Assembly: GCA_033439295.1 (NCBI GenBank)
Contig: JAVTLE010000021.1
Coordinates: forward strand, 2,914,009 to 2,978,008
Direction: 5' to 3'
Length of the DNA stretch: 64,000 bases
DNA from: Deuterostichococcus epilithicus
Lineage: Eukaryota > Chlorophyta > Trebouxiophyceae > Prasiolales > Stichococcaceae
A model generated the notes under the pieces. That model saw only the letters and a program-made list of their open reading frames with translations. It was not told the DNA's origin and ran no database searches. Positions 23,701-34,300 of this stretch are shown piece after piece. The stretch's first letter is position 1. The number at the start of each line of letters is the position of its first letter. The translations under genes and the position numbers were made by a program.

Positions 23701-26299
23701 CACATCGCACAGCCCAACCTTGCCCGGGGAGCTGGCTGACACGTTCGGCTATAGCATGCGACATTTGGTGCTGCGCTGCGGTACCCGTCCGCTGCGACAC
23801 ATCGTTAAGGCAGTTCTGCAGAGCAGAGAGGACCAGTGCAAGGTGCCCTGATAGGAAATGCTGACACTGTGGCGCAGGTTGGCCAATCCCTGGTCAGCTT
23901 CCGTTGCTGTGGTCTGTGTTAGCGACTGTCTGAAGCACCCACATGGGGTGGCGCGAATCAGAATGGTTTGGAGGTACAGGGCTCGTGGCTCCACACGCGG
24001 CTGCAGAAAACCTGCCTTCCCTGTCTGCCTGCGAATGCAGGTCTCCATAATGGCTGACGGGGGTGCAGGACAGCGGCAGAAAATTGATAGGGAGCACTCG
24101 GGCCCAAAACGTCAGAATCAGCTCGAAACATATGTTGGCTCGTCTGCAGGTAAAAGCAGCAGCTGAAGGGGTGTGTGGCAAGGCGGCGGCAAAGGGGGCG
24201 GACCGGTGTGCCGAAGCACACGCAAGGATTACCAGAGCGCCCTCAGACAGCCCGGCTTGCTGAGTGACAAACAGATCACGCGGCAGCTGAAGGGGCGCGT
24301 GGCAAGGCGGCGGCAAAGGGGCCGGACCGGTGCACGTAAGCACACCCAAGGACCACCAGAGTGCCCCCAGACAGTCCAGCTTGCTGGGTGACGAACAGGT
24401 CAAGCGGCAGCTGAAGGGGGTGCGTGGGAAGGCGGCGGCGAAGGAGGCGGACCGTCGCACGCGGCGCCTGGCGCTGCGGTCGGAGCGGCTGCAGCGGAAG
24501 CTGGAAGACGCGCGAGAGGCGCTCGATGAACAGCTGTCCAACGGCTGGCGCACCTTCGAGGGGTTGCGCGATGTGCTCGTGAGCGCCGGTGCGGCACTCG
24601 CCGCCCGCAGGCTCTCCGATCCGTCAAAGCTTGGAGCTCGCGAGCTTGCCTTCCACCATCTCGAATGCGGGCGGGCGTGTCAGCAGTTTCAGTTCCGGCA
24701 GCAGCAGGCATGGCCTCCAGGCCCTGGCGACACGCCTCTTGCCCCAGTGCACTGCGAGAGGCAAGACAGACAGAGATGTTGTGGTCTCTGGGGCAAAGTC
24801 TCCTGGTGCTTGTTCTGTCATTGCCTGGCGCAGGCGCGTCGAAGGGGGCAGCTTGATTGCGCCGCCGCCGGCCTGGCGTGACACGCCTCGCTGCAGCAAC
24901 GAAAAACCACCGCTTTGCTCGTCACCCCAACGCAGGGGCGCTGGAGGAGGGCAGCCTGAAGGCACGGCCGCTGGGGGAGGTGGCGCGGCAGCTCAACGGC
25001 AGCAACGAGCTGTGGCTGGCGGCTGCGCTGGCCGCGCCCGGCACCGCAGAGCTCAAACCGCCGCAGCTGGCCGCCCTGTGCTGCGGCCTGGTCGCCTCCG
25101 ACGTGCGGCTTCGCATGACAGATGTGCCGTGACTCTGCCACAGAACCGCATCGGCGATGATTCCGCCACAGCAGCCGTGTGCGTGCACAGTCGTCCAGAG
25201 GCGAGCTGCCACTGACAACGTCTCATGTTCACCTGGAGTGACTGCTGGCACGCCCGGCATGTGCCGCTGTCGCAATGCGCGCGTGAACCTCGTGGGCCGC
25301 CTGCTCCTCACTGCCAGACCCTGCCGCGCACAGGCGGTGTCGCGGCCGCAGCTGCGGTGCGCCTACGAGGCCAGCGAGCCGGTGTGGGCGGCGGCGCAGG
25401 CGCTGGCGCCCGACCGCACGGCGCTGGCGGAGCTGCAGGCAGCGCACGGCATCGACGCGCCCCTGGAGATCGACCTCAGCCTGGCGGGTGCGGCGCACGC
25501 CTGGCTCGACTGCAGTGACGCAAAGCTGGCAACCCCAGCGCAGATTCGTGCTTGGAGGCCCTTGCGACTGACCCTCTCGAGGCCTGAGGCTGGAATCCCT
25601 GGGTTGCCAAGGCGCCTGCACCTGGCGCCCTTTGGTCACTCGGGCGGCGCCCCCCCTCCGCAGTGCCCCACGACACACGCAGCAGGGGCGACGCGATGTG
25701 CTGAGACGCTTCCCTGGCGCCCTTGGTTGGACGCGCCCTGCCTCTCGTTGCCGCAGGGCTGGTGGAGGCGTGGGCGGAGGGCACGGGCTGGCAGGCGGTC
25801 ACTGACGACTGCAACCTGGACGGCGGCGACATTGCACGCCTCCTGTCCCGCACCACCGACCTGCTGCGCCAGGTACCAAGACAAAGATTTGTTTATTCGG
25901 GGACGGGGCTGTTGTTTGACACGGCGGCCTATCAACTTGGAACGATGTGACTCGGTTTTCGACAAGCTCATTCGCCTTGTCGTTCAGTCTGGTGTCGCGC
26001 TTGACTCGAGCACTGTTGCAATGGAACGCATGCACGCAGTGAGTTACGATGGCTTGCTGTGAGGGTGCCTGTGACACACCTCCTGCTGATGGTGTGGCAC
26101 CTTGACGGCGCTGCCACAGACGGGAGGGATCTGTGCACGCCATTTCATAATGCAAACGTGAGCTCGAGAGCAGCTGAAGGTCTGCTGTATCGCTGCGCAG
26201 GCGGTGCACGTGTCACAGCTGCAGCCCGAGCTCCGGGTGGCTGCGCGGAAGGCATTCCGTGCCATGGACCGGCCACCCATCTCTGACCTGCTGCGCTAG
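14761..26299 (+). CDS. ISE2: ISE2-like chloroplast DEVH-box RNA helicase, ~1346 aa
   Basis: Ski2-like RNA helicase; plant ISE2 acts in chloroplast RNA processing. Exons: 14761-15341, 15528-15639, 15877-16006, 16300-16415, 16673-16763, 16891-16936, 17128-17206, 17597-17731, 18048-18118, 18347-18493, 18729-18936, 19332-19494, 20091-20267, 20772-20957, 21458-21558, 21833-21983, 22300-22447, 22657-23210, 23417-23535, 24399-24588, 24936-25102, 25334-25487, 25757-25872, 26201-26299; 4041 nt, all phases fit. A His/Pro/Arg-rich leader and an acidic stretch precede the core. Walker A PTGAGKT is at 283-289, DEVH at 384-387 (split by an intron), SAT at 415-417, QMAGRAGRRG at 672-681. The DSHCT-like C-terminus ends in RPPISDLLR, close to plant ISE2. 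Exon 17 uses a GC donor. A long Gly/Ser-rich insert sits in the 554-nt exon. Plastid targeting is inferred from the leader and family. Confidence 0.93.
19221..19383 (+). repeat. Partial duplication of ISE2 exon 12, 5' edge
   Basis: A 51-nt diverged copy of the 5' end of exon 12 lies at 19221-19271, 111 bp upstream of the real edge at 19332. Both contain the shared core GGGAGGAGGTGGCGGCGCTG. The copy lies wholly in the intron. Confidence 0.75.
19822..19902 (+). repeat. 27-bp tandem repeat, 3 units
   Basis: Three near-identical units begin at 19822, 19849 and 19876, each built on GCATTTGCCCGTCGCACCC followed by a short variable end. They lie in intron 12 of the ISE2-like gene. Confidence 0.85.
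20930..21127 (+). repeat. Repeated copies of ISE2 exon 14, 3' edge
   Basis: The exon end coding SFGNYMG (edge at 20957) recurs with changes at about 21020-21048 and 21100-21127, steps of 91 and 79 bp. The first copy keeps a GTGCGT donor; the second has lost it (GGAATG). Confidence 0.65.
24150..24455 (+). repeat. ~125-bp tandem repeat spanning the 5' edge of ISE2 exon 20
   Basis: Three units have exon-like edges at 24150, 24275 and 24399. Each shares an AG edge, a CAGCTGAAGGGG core, GGCAAGGCGGCGGC-like sequence and a tail rich in CCAGACAG. Only the last unit continues into the conserved coding sequence, so the first two are intronic copies with acceptor-like edges. Confidence 0.85.
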
Positions 26300-26799
26300 G
26301 CTCCGATGCCTGTTGGAAGTGCGAGGCTGCTTGATCACGATTTATTTGCTAGTATTAAGAAGAGTACCTGGCAACCCCAGACGAATTAACAGTTGGAAAT
26401 CAGAGGGGATGTCCACAAATTCAACCGCACATCATTTCTGAATATCAGCGACGCAAGCACCTAGAATATGCAGACTCAAGTCTGCAAAAATTGAGACCGC
26501 CTGCCGGTCAAGGTATCAAATGTAGGATCGACCTTTGAACGCACTGCTTGAAAGGCTGCGCAGGGCATACCGTCAACCACGCGCGGCCCTGCTATCAACA
26601 TTAGTTTGTCATCGCTCATCACCGCAGTGCAGTCAAAATTTCAACAGATCCCAACCTGTATCCTTGGTTCCTCGTCCCACCAGCTGCATCGACTGCGCTG
26701 CGCAAGCGCCAGCGCCGCGTCAATGATGCCATGCTGCATGGTGAGAACCCCCCAGCTGTGGGGTGGCACGCCGCCCCCAGTGATTTCCAGCAGCGGCCT
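26300..26799. other. Convergent intergenic region, ISE2-like / CAS
   Basis: About 500 bp between the stops of two converging genes, relatively AT-rich at its left end. It contains a perfect 8-bp inverted repeat (TGCAGACT, 2-nt loop, AGTCTGCA) at 26469-26486. No coding segment recognised; expected to hold both 3' UTRs. Confidence 0.5.
26469..26486. repeat. Short perfect hairpin between converging genes
   Basis: TGCAGACT and AGTCTGCA are separated by two bases. It sits 170 bp past the ISE2-like stop and is followed by a run of A. It could form in either transcript; function unknown. Confidence 0.4.
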
Positions 26800-29700
26800 C
26801 TAGCGGCCGCTTGGGAGCGCCTTGCGGCCGGCCTGCTGCAGGGCAGCAAGACGGAGAGCTTCAGCACAGGGTCGTTCTTCCCACCGCAGGCTCTGCAGCA
26901 GGGCTTCACGAGCTGGTGCACCGCGGCGCAGATCGAGCGCAAGGCGACAGCGTGGTGCACCCATGTCCCTTGGGGCAGACCTAGGCGAAGGCGACCTAGC
27001 ATGTGAGGCAAACGACTGCAAGGGTGGGGCAGGTGCTGGGCTGGGCATGATACCGTGGCAGCGCGGCCGACCGTTCCAAAGTTGGCCAGGGCGCCCGGCG
27101 ACAGCACCTCCACACGGCTCACGCTGGAGCTGGGCTTCACCCGCAGCCGGTTCTCTGTCCAGCCTGCGCAACACCCCCCAACACACCACGCTCAGGCGTG
27201 ACGGAGCCTGCTGACTGCGAGCTGATAGGACCTTCAAGATGGCCCAAGATGGCGAAGTTGGTTCCTCGCAGGGTGCAGTGGGCTGTTGCATGTGAGGCGG
27301 CTCCGCCTGTGCGGCATGTTCAGGGGCCGGGCCGCGGCATGCAGCCGTCGTCTCGGCAGGGCGCGGTAGCTCCATCTGGCTCGGCGTGTGATGCCAGCCG
27401 ACTGAGGGAAGATGACGGGAGAGCAGCAAGCGTCAATGTGCATTGACGTGCCGTGTCGCCGCACGCACCCTTGAAGCCCCTGGTGACGGTGAAGGCGCGG
27501 CGGAAGCCGCGCGACGCCAGCTGCTTGGCGACGGCCTTGGCGCGGCCGTCGTTGTTGTCCAGCAGCAGCAGTGTCGACCCCTTGCCAACCTTCTTCAGGC
27601 TCGCCACCTCCTCTGAAGTCACCTGCAATTTTCCAAGTTTCAGGTCTGCTCAGCAAGTTGTCCAGCAGCAGCAGCGTCGAGCCCTTGCCGACCTTCTTCA
27701 GGCTTGCCACCTCCTTCGACGTCACCTGCGGGCTTCACATTTGAGATCAGTAGAATGTCCAGCACTTGAGCAATGCTGGGTAGTGCAGCATCGCCGCTGT
27801 TTGAGGAGCAGAAACCCCACCAGCAGCACCAGGCGGGGCGCGTTGCGCAACCGGCCGCACGACTTGCAGGACCTCCCCTCGTTGGGGACGGACTCGGTGC
27901 CAGGGCAGACCCCTAAGTACGGGACGGAACTCTTGAACACAGGCCACCCACCAGCAGCTCCAGGCGCGGCACGTTGCGCAGCTGGCCGCGCAGCTTGCGG
28001 TCCTCAACCTGAGCGTACTCCAGCTCAATGAGGCGCCCGCCGCCGGGGACATCCAGCGCACCGCCCGACTCCTTCTCCCTGAGCCAGGCAATGGAACGCA
28101 CATCAGTCCACGATCGTCGCCAGTGGGCATCGCCAGCATCATCACCAATGACCATCGCCAATCACTGCCAGCGTCCGGCTCGTCCAGCACCGATGGACTC
28201 CCGCTTCCGGCGCCGGGAGCATCGTGGCATGATTGTAGCTCACCTTGCGAGTGGGGTTTGACTTTGCACCGTTTGCTCGTCGAGTGAAGAGCCAGACCAA
28301 AAAGACCATTCGGAAACCACCAGATTGAATGAAGGACCCAGTGGTGAACACCGCGCGGATCGCAGGTCGATGACGAAGCGTTGCCGTGAGTGGAGACCAG
28401 ATCCAGGAAGGGCTTTGGTTCATCAGTCGGGAATGATCACGAACACATGTTTCGTACCGTGACGAGCGCAGGTCGATGATGAAGGTGTTGCCGCGGGTGG
28501 AGACCAGGTCCAGGGCCGCGGGCGCTGACAGGTCGCCGGCGTAGCCGCGCAGGCCGCCAAAGACCAGGCCCAGTAGCGAGGGGCCCTGTCAGGAGAAGGC
28601 GTGTGGACACAGCACCAGTCAGCAAACTGCGTGCCCACCGTGCTAGGTGCTGGTGGCAGCCTACTGCTGCGCTTGGGGCGGGCACACGAGGGGTGCGAAC
28701 TGGACATCAGCTGGCGGCCATTTCCAGCCAACATCACTGGAAGCGCGCGGTTGAGTCGATACGCTCCTCCACAGGCAGGAGGCTGCTCCATAGAACAGTA
28801 GCAGATGGGAAGCTGCCCAACAGTATCACGCACCAGGTAGTACAGGGCGAGGCCTCCAACGGCGTACTCAGCCAGTAGCCCCGGGTCCGTGGTGCGCACG
28901 AAGTCAAATGCGCTGTTCAGCGCAGGCCGCACCTGCGCACGCGCACGAGTCCAGGGTCTTAAACGCCAGGGGATGCGCAGCACCCGGGACCTCATTTGGC
29001 GGCGGCATGCTGCAGCTGCAGGTTTCGGAAGCGCAGGGGTGGATCCGCCCGACCAGACACCGGCCGCACAGGCATGAACACAGGCGCCTTTGGCCGGCAG
29101 CGGGCAGCCAGGCTGCTGTCGTCATGCGCCTTCACATCGTGCTGGCGAATGGATGATGCCCAAGGGCAAGGACAGTAGCGCCGCGCTGCAGGCGTGTCGG
29201 CCAGGGCGGCGTCTGGATGCGCACCTGGTCAAAAACGCCATTGGCCTGCTGTGTGGCGGAGCGCGAGGCACCTGCCACAGCATTGGTGTCCAGCCCCTGC
29301 TGCTGCAGCAGCCGCTGCGCGTCCGACAGCGATGACTGCGAGCATTGGAGCGCAACGTCACGTTCGTTGCCGCGCGCCCCCAGGCAAGCTTGCTGCCAAC
29401 ACCTTAGCCAGACCGTGGCCAAGTCAGTGCTGACGTGCCTGACTGCTCTGATCAACCTCAGGAGCCACATCGGCATCACAGAGCGACTCTTAACACAGTA
29501 ACGCAGCAACGATCGAGCCCGCCACCGCCTCTCACCTGCAGCTGCGGCTGCGCCTGGCGTAGAGCGGGGCCTGCCACATCGCGCACTGTGTCGACTGCGG
29601 TCTTCACGTATGGAGACACCGCCTCCGTCGCACTGCGCACATACGGGCTCGCCTTGTCCACCGCCTGAGCGCCGCACACGCACCGGGGCCTGAGGCAATC

Positions 29701-30956
29701 TTGGCGCAAGGATGCGTGGCCGGATGCGACGCAGCAAGTCTGGGCTCCAATGCAACAGTCGAGCGCCTCTGCGAACTGAACGCCAGGAAACGTTCGCGCT
29801 AGCCAGACATGGTGCCTTGAAGTTCCAGCACAGCGATAGAGCGCCTTTGGGATCACCTCCTTGGCGTACTGCGCGCCAACACCCGCAACATCCAGGCCCT
29901 GCTGCACGTAGCCGCCCCCCGCCTGCATTGCACGGACGACCGATCGGCTGGTATGCTTGCGATTGGTTGCCCACTTTGGGCTCTCGGCATTGTTGGACTG
30001 CGGGCAGTCTAAGACAGTGCACGTCTGCAGGCTGCCGCGCTGTTGCAGGCGGACGCAGGATGAAGTCGTCCCATCACCCAGCCGATGGGCCCCGCCCGCT
30101 TCCGCCGCCCAGGATCAAACAAACTGCAGCCTCGGGGTGGGCAGCGCTGCTGTGGCTCGCGGCACGCCACCCCTACCTTGATGGCATCGACCAGCTGGTT
30201 GACGGCGCTGTCAACGCTCAGGGCGCCGCCCGCGGGGGCGCCGCCCGCCACCGGGATGCCGCTGCCGGTGGGCGTGACGGTCTCCGCCAGCGCCTGGCCC
30301 GCGGCGGTCATGCTGAGCGCCACCAGGCCAGCTGTGCAGAGGCAAGCCAACACGCTCAGCCGGAGGCTGCTGGGCTGCGAAGGAAGTGGTGAATACCCCT
30401 CTGCAAAGAGCATGGCTCATTGCACGAACAGCTGTTGTTGAGCTCGATGGGAACGTGTCAGTTCAGATCGATCATCCATGTCACTGGCCGCCGCGCGGCT
30501 AGGGGCATCTGTGTGCGTACTGGCAGAGTGAAGCGACACCACGTGAGCATGGGCAAGCACGGACAGTTCATGCATACAGGATGTCAAGAAAATCACTGAG
30601 ATGTGCCGGCAGGGTCTCGCGGTTCAAAGCGCACAACATCGCCGACCGGATCGGCATGCTACCTTCGAAGCGCTACTAACAAAGGGTCTGCACCACCCTT
30701 CCGCCCCTAATATGAGATAAATCACAATAATACAGTACAGTGTCTGACCTCCATAACCTGCGCAGCGATACTGGGCCCGGAGCACACCGGGCAGCAGCAC
30801 ATTCTGGGAGGCGTCGTCCGTCCGCTTTGCGGACGCCAGCACGGCGGTGCGGCCGACGCGAGGCGCCACGAGCGGCCTCTGTCGTGCGAAAGCTGCCGTT
30901 GGACGGGCCGCCAGGTCCGCGCGGCCACCCAGCCGCATTTGTTGTGCGGTCTGCAT
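26800..30956 (-). CDS. CAS: Chloroplast calcium-sensing receptor CAS, 448 aa
   Basis: Thylakoid protein that in plants and Chlamydomonas links calcium to photoacclimation and stress signalling. Exons on the minus strand: 30956-30788, 30400-30177, 29922-29857, 29664-29536, 29335-29225, 28932-28834, 28585-28464, 28078-27952, 27622-27469, 27163-27054, 26835-26800; 1347 nt in frame. The start has an Arg/Ala-rich transit peptide (MQTAQQMRLGGRADLA) and a second hydrophobic stretch ending ALA, a likely thylakoid signal. Helical repeats follow, then one membrane segment about 256-277, a LRGYAG turn and a rhodanese-like domain. The usual catalytic Cys position reads LLLLDNN, so sulfurtransferase activity is unlikely, as in known CAS. 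The C-terminus has EVLSPG, matching the plant EVLSPS motif. Exons 7, 8 and 9 each have a partial copy in introns 7 or 8. Head-to-head with the next gene. Confidence 0.93.
27659..27725 (-). repeat. Upstream partial copy of CAS exon 9
   Basis: The first ~67 nt of exon 9 (coding VTSEEVASLKKVGKGSTLLL and a few more) are repeated 103 bp upstream with few changes (VTSKEVA). The copy keeps its own CAG acceptor, but where exon 9 continues (NNDGRAK) it runs into sequence without a donor. Confidence 0.85.
27821..27870 (-). repeat. Downstream partial copy of CAS exon 8, 3' edge
   Basis: The end of exon 8 (coding LRGQLRNVPRLELL) recurs 131 bp downstream as a diverged copy (LRNAPRLVLL) followed by a GTGGGG donor-like site. 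It lies in intron 8. Confidence 0.75.
28361..28410 (-). repeat. Downstream partial copy of CAS exon 7, 3' edge
   Basis: The segment coding DLVSTRGNTFIIDLR at the exon 7 end (edge 28464) is repeated about 106 bp downstream with several substitutions and a small deletion that breaks the frame. The copy is intronic. Confidence 0.8.
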
Positions 30957-31311
30957 CCTGTGAAGAAGGCTGCCGAGGTGCTGGAACCGCGAGGGGCTGT
31001 GATCAGCGCCGAATTTGCACAGAGTGGACAAGCCTGCCTCACTGCTTGCGAACGGTTGCGATCAGCGGCCGAAGACGTGTGCAGGAGCGGGTACGCAGCG
31101 AGATCTCGTGCATGATCGAATGGTGCTGGTTTGCAGTCCTTTATCTCCCTTGGGATTTGACGACCCTCGCAGCCGGTATCTGCCGCATTAGCCACTCTGC
31201 AGGGGTCGGAAACCTCCGCCAGCTTCCTCCTCTGGCTGCTGTGCTGTGCTGTGCTTACAGAGAGGCGTGCTGCGATCACAACAGCCTGGGACATGCAGCC
31301 GGCCCGAAAGA
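30957..31311. promoter_or_regulatory. Divergent intergenic region, CAS / unknown protein
   Basis: Only 355 bp separate the CAS start from the start of the plus-strand gene, the shortest such gap in the window. It probably works as a shared promoter region. No coding segment seen. Confidence 0.45.
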
Positions 31312-34300
31312 ATGGGACGTCCCGGCCTTGCCAGTCGCCCGCGTAGCGCAAACAGCAGTCCGAGACGGACAGCAGCTCCTGTTTCGCCCGTCGCGTCTCC
31401 GGTACGAAGGAAGATCGTTCTCGTGCCTGCTGCGCCCGCGGGGCTTCCGGCCCAGCCCTCAATCCCGCAGGACAACTCCGACGATCCAGACTCCGGCAGC
31501 GGAGGCGGAACCCGGCCCCCTAGCCAGACCTACGGCGATCCAGACGCGCAGGGTCAGTGTGCTGGCTCGTCTCCAGCGGGTGGTCGGGCTCACCGTGTTG
31601 CCTTTGCAGAGACGAGGTGCTTCTCCAGAGGTAGCTGCCGTACCGCGATCCCTGCTCTGACGACCTGTTTTGCGTCATGCAGGGCTTTCGCAGCTTTCGG
31701 ACTTGGCAGACCTCGGCTCTGAGCCGGGCCACACCTCTCGGCCGGTGTCACAGTTTAAGGCGCCACCCTCTGTTCAGATGGCCATCAGCAGCCAGAGCCA
31801 GGTGGGTTTCTGACACGGCTGGCGCAACTCGTGTGGACCGTTCACACGAGCTGTCGGAGACAGTCCAGGCATCAAACGGTCTGCCCCGCAGCAGTGAGCC
31901 ACAAAGAGCAGCGACGCAGCTCCAGGCACCAGACACCACATTATCTTCCAGCCACGTCCAGACGCTGCTGTTGAGCCCTGTTGCTGCATAAGTCAGCATG
32001 GGAAGCGCGCCGCAGCAGCAAATTGCACGCTGTGGCATGACGCAGGAGCGGCTGGAGGTGGACATCGTCAGCGACCTGCCCAGTCAGCCCGACATCCCAA
32101 CGCCGCGCATCCCCGATGGGCCGCCGGCGCGGCCGGAGCCGTCACCTCCCGAGCAGCCCGACCTGGTGGGCGCATGCTTTGGCGCGCTTGGCACGCTGTG
32201 CATGCTGCTGGTGCAGTTGTGCCCGGTTGGCAAATGCTGTTTTCACTCGCTTGAACTCAGCAACAACCTCCTCAGCTTCTGAAATGCCGTCCACCGCGGC
32301 ACACATGCAGCCGTCAGCGCATGCTCTGTATGCAGGGAGCCAGAGTGCTTTCCTCGTCCCTGAGCAGCATGCCGCCCCATGACGCAGGCCATCCAGCAGG
32401 TGCTGCCGCAGCACGACGACCGGGGGTTGCGCGTGAAAGCGCTGGTGGACAGCATCAGGAACCCGGCGCAGCCCATGGTGCCGCAGCTGACCTACATGCC
32501 TCTGCAGGCATGGATCTCTCGACTTGGTCAATTCGTTCCGTTTTCTGAGGCAATAGGTCAACATGCGCCGATCCTGGCACAGGCAGGGCTTCGATGTGGC
32601 TGTGTCGCGCTGTGCAACTGCGCGTGGGACACTTGAGGGGTGGTGCTTGCGATGGAGCTGCTCCGCCACTGCACCAGCCTGAACAGATGCACAGGCCCGC
32701 AACCGAGAGGCAGAAATCAGCTGCTTCCCTTTTGAACAACTGTTGGATGTAGATGCATTTCCTGTGCCGCGCAGAGCGCGGCGCGGGGCAGTGGCGTCGC
32801 GGACGATGAGGCCCTGCACCCCAAGAGCCGCGCCACCCGCCGCGGCCCGATGGACGAAATGCGCCAGCTGGTGCGCCCACTCTTCTGGATTCACCGCTCC
32901 TCGTGCTGGATCGAACGGACCGGTCCCAGGCTGCAAGCATCCAGAATGCGGGGCGCCCAGGCTCCGTTTGCCCTTTGTGTGTGCGTTTCCTCACACCCAG
33001 GCCAGCACCTGGCATTGTGGGGGCACCAGGCATGTCGTCGTACCATGACGTCCACCAATGCAGGCCCTGATCAACGGTGTGCTTGCTCCATGCACTGGCG
33101 GCACCCTACACCGGTTGGCCTGCCGGTCCCCATGCACTGGACGAACAGGCATCGTTCATCGCGCTGCAGGTGCGCATCCTGGTCAAGATCATCCCGCAGA
33201 GCATCGGGCTGGTGACGTCGGGTCCCGAGGGCGGCGGCAACAACCGCATCTCCGAGGACCAGATTAAGTGCGCCTTCTCAATTCGGTGTCCTCGGCTCAA
33301 TGTGCATGACAGATGCCGGTGTCCTCAGTTCAGCATGCATGACAGGATGTTGCATAGTAGCGCTGCACGCCGCCACAGCAGCTGCCAGTTGTCATAGAGC
33401 GGTGACAGCTGTCTCCTTGCCGGCCCAGTGGCCCCTGCGCCTCTTGTAAACATGCCATCTACCCCCGCATCGCCGAATCCACCCTGCCTGCCTCCTGGCA
33501 GGTCGTACCTGGCGAACACGCTGGGCGAGGCGCCGTTTCCGCAGTGGGGGGTGCCGCAGGGCTGGGGCCAGTACCTTGCGGGTGCGCGCCCGCCCTTGCT
33601 TTGCCTGCACATCTGGTGTCGCATGTTTGCCCAGCCGCCTTCCATGATCGGGCACGCCTCTACGACCATGGATGGTCTGCCTAGTGGACAGTACGGAGGC
33701 TGAGCCGCACGCAACCTCAAGCAAGTCGTAGCGAAGTGTGCGAGCAGCTGCTGTTGATTTTTAACAATTTGGCTCTTGATGTGCGGGTGTGCAGAGCTGC
33801 TGACATGGGCCACGGGCCGCAACATCAGCAAGAACGAGGCAATGCGGTGCGCACGGCGCGAGCCCGGTCGCTCCTGGCAGGCCATCCCCTCCGAGCTGGC
33901 GTCCATCGGTGCGGCTCCTGTCATGGTAGTCCTCATGCCCATGCCTGTGCCTCGCTCAATGCACGGTGAGAAGTGCCGCAGTGGTAGCCGACGCGATGGC
34001 TTGCATGCAACCTCTTGCAGTGTTCCAGTGCACATCAAAGTGAAGATTGAACCTTTGCACACAGACGCCATGCGTCGCATGTCAGCCAGCCGGTGCAACA
34101 CAACGCTCTGCAGTGCATGCGTCTTGCAACGCGCATGGCTGGTGCGTGCCCGCAGGCGTGTTCCCGGAGCAGTGGGCGCTGCCGCTGAGCGCGGAGGGGC
34201 AGCGGGCGGTGTGGGACCAGAATCCTGCGGCGGCGGGTGCCGGGCCCGCGCCCGCTGGCGCCGCCAAGCGCCCTTTCCCTGAGCCCACCCACGCGCCTCA

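Noticed and set aside
24579-24588. Ending ISE2 exon 20 at the GTGAGC at 24579
   Set aside because: It leaves the wrong phase for exon 21; the GTGCGG at 24589 restores the frame and the conserved sequence.
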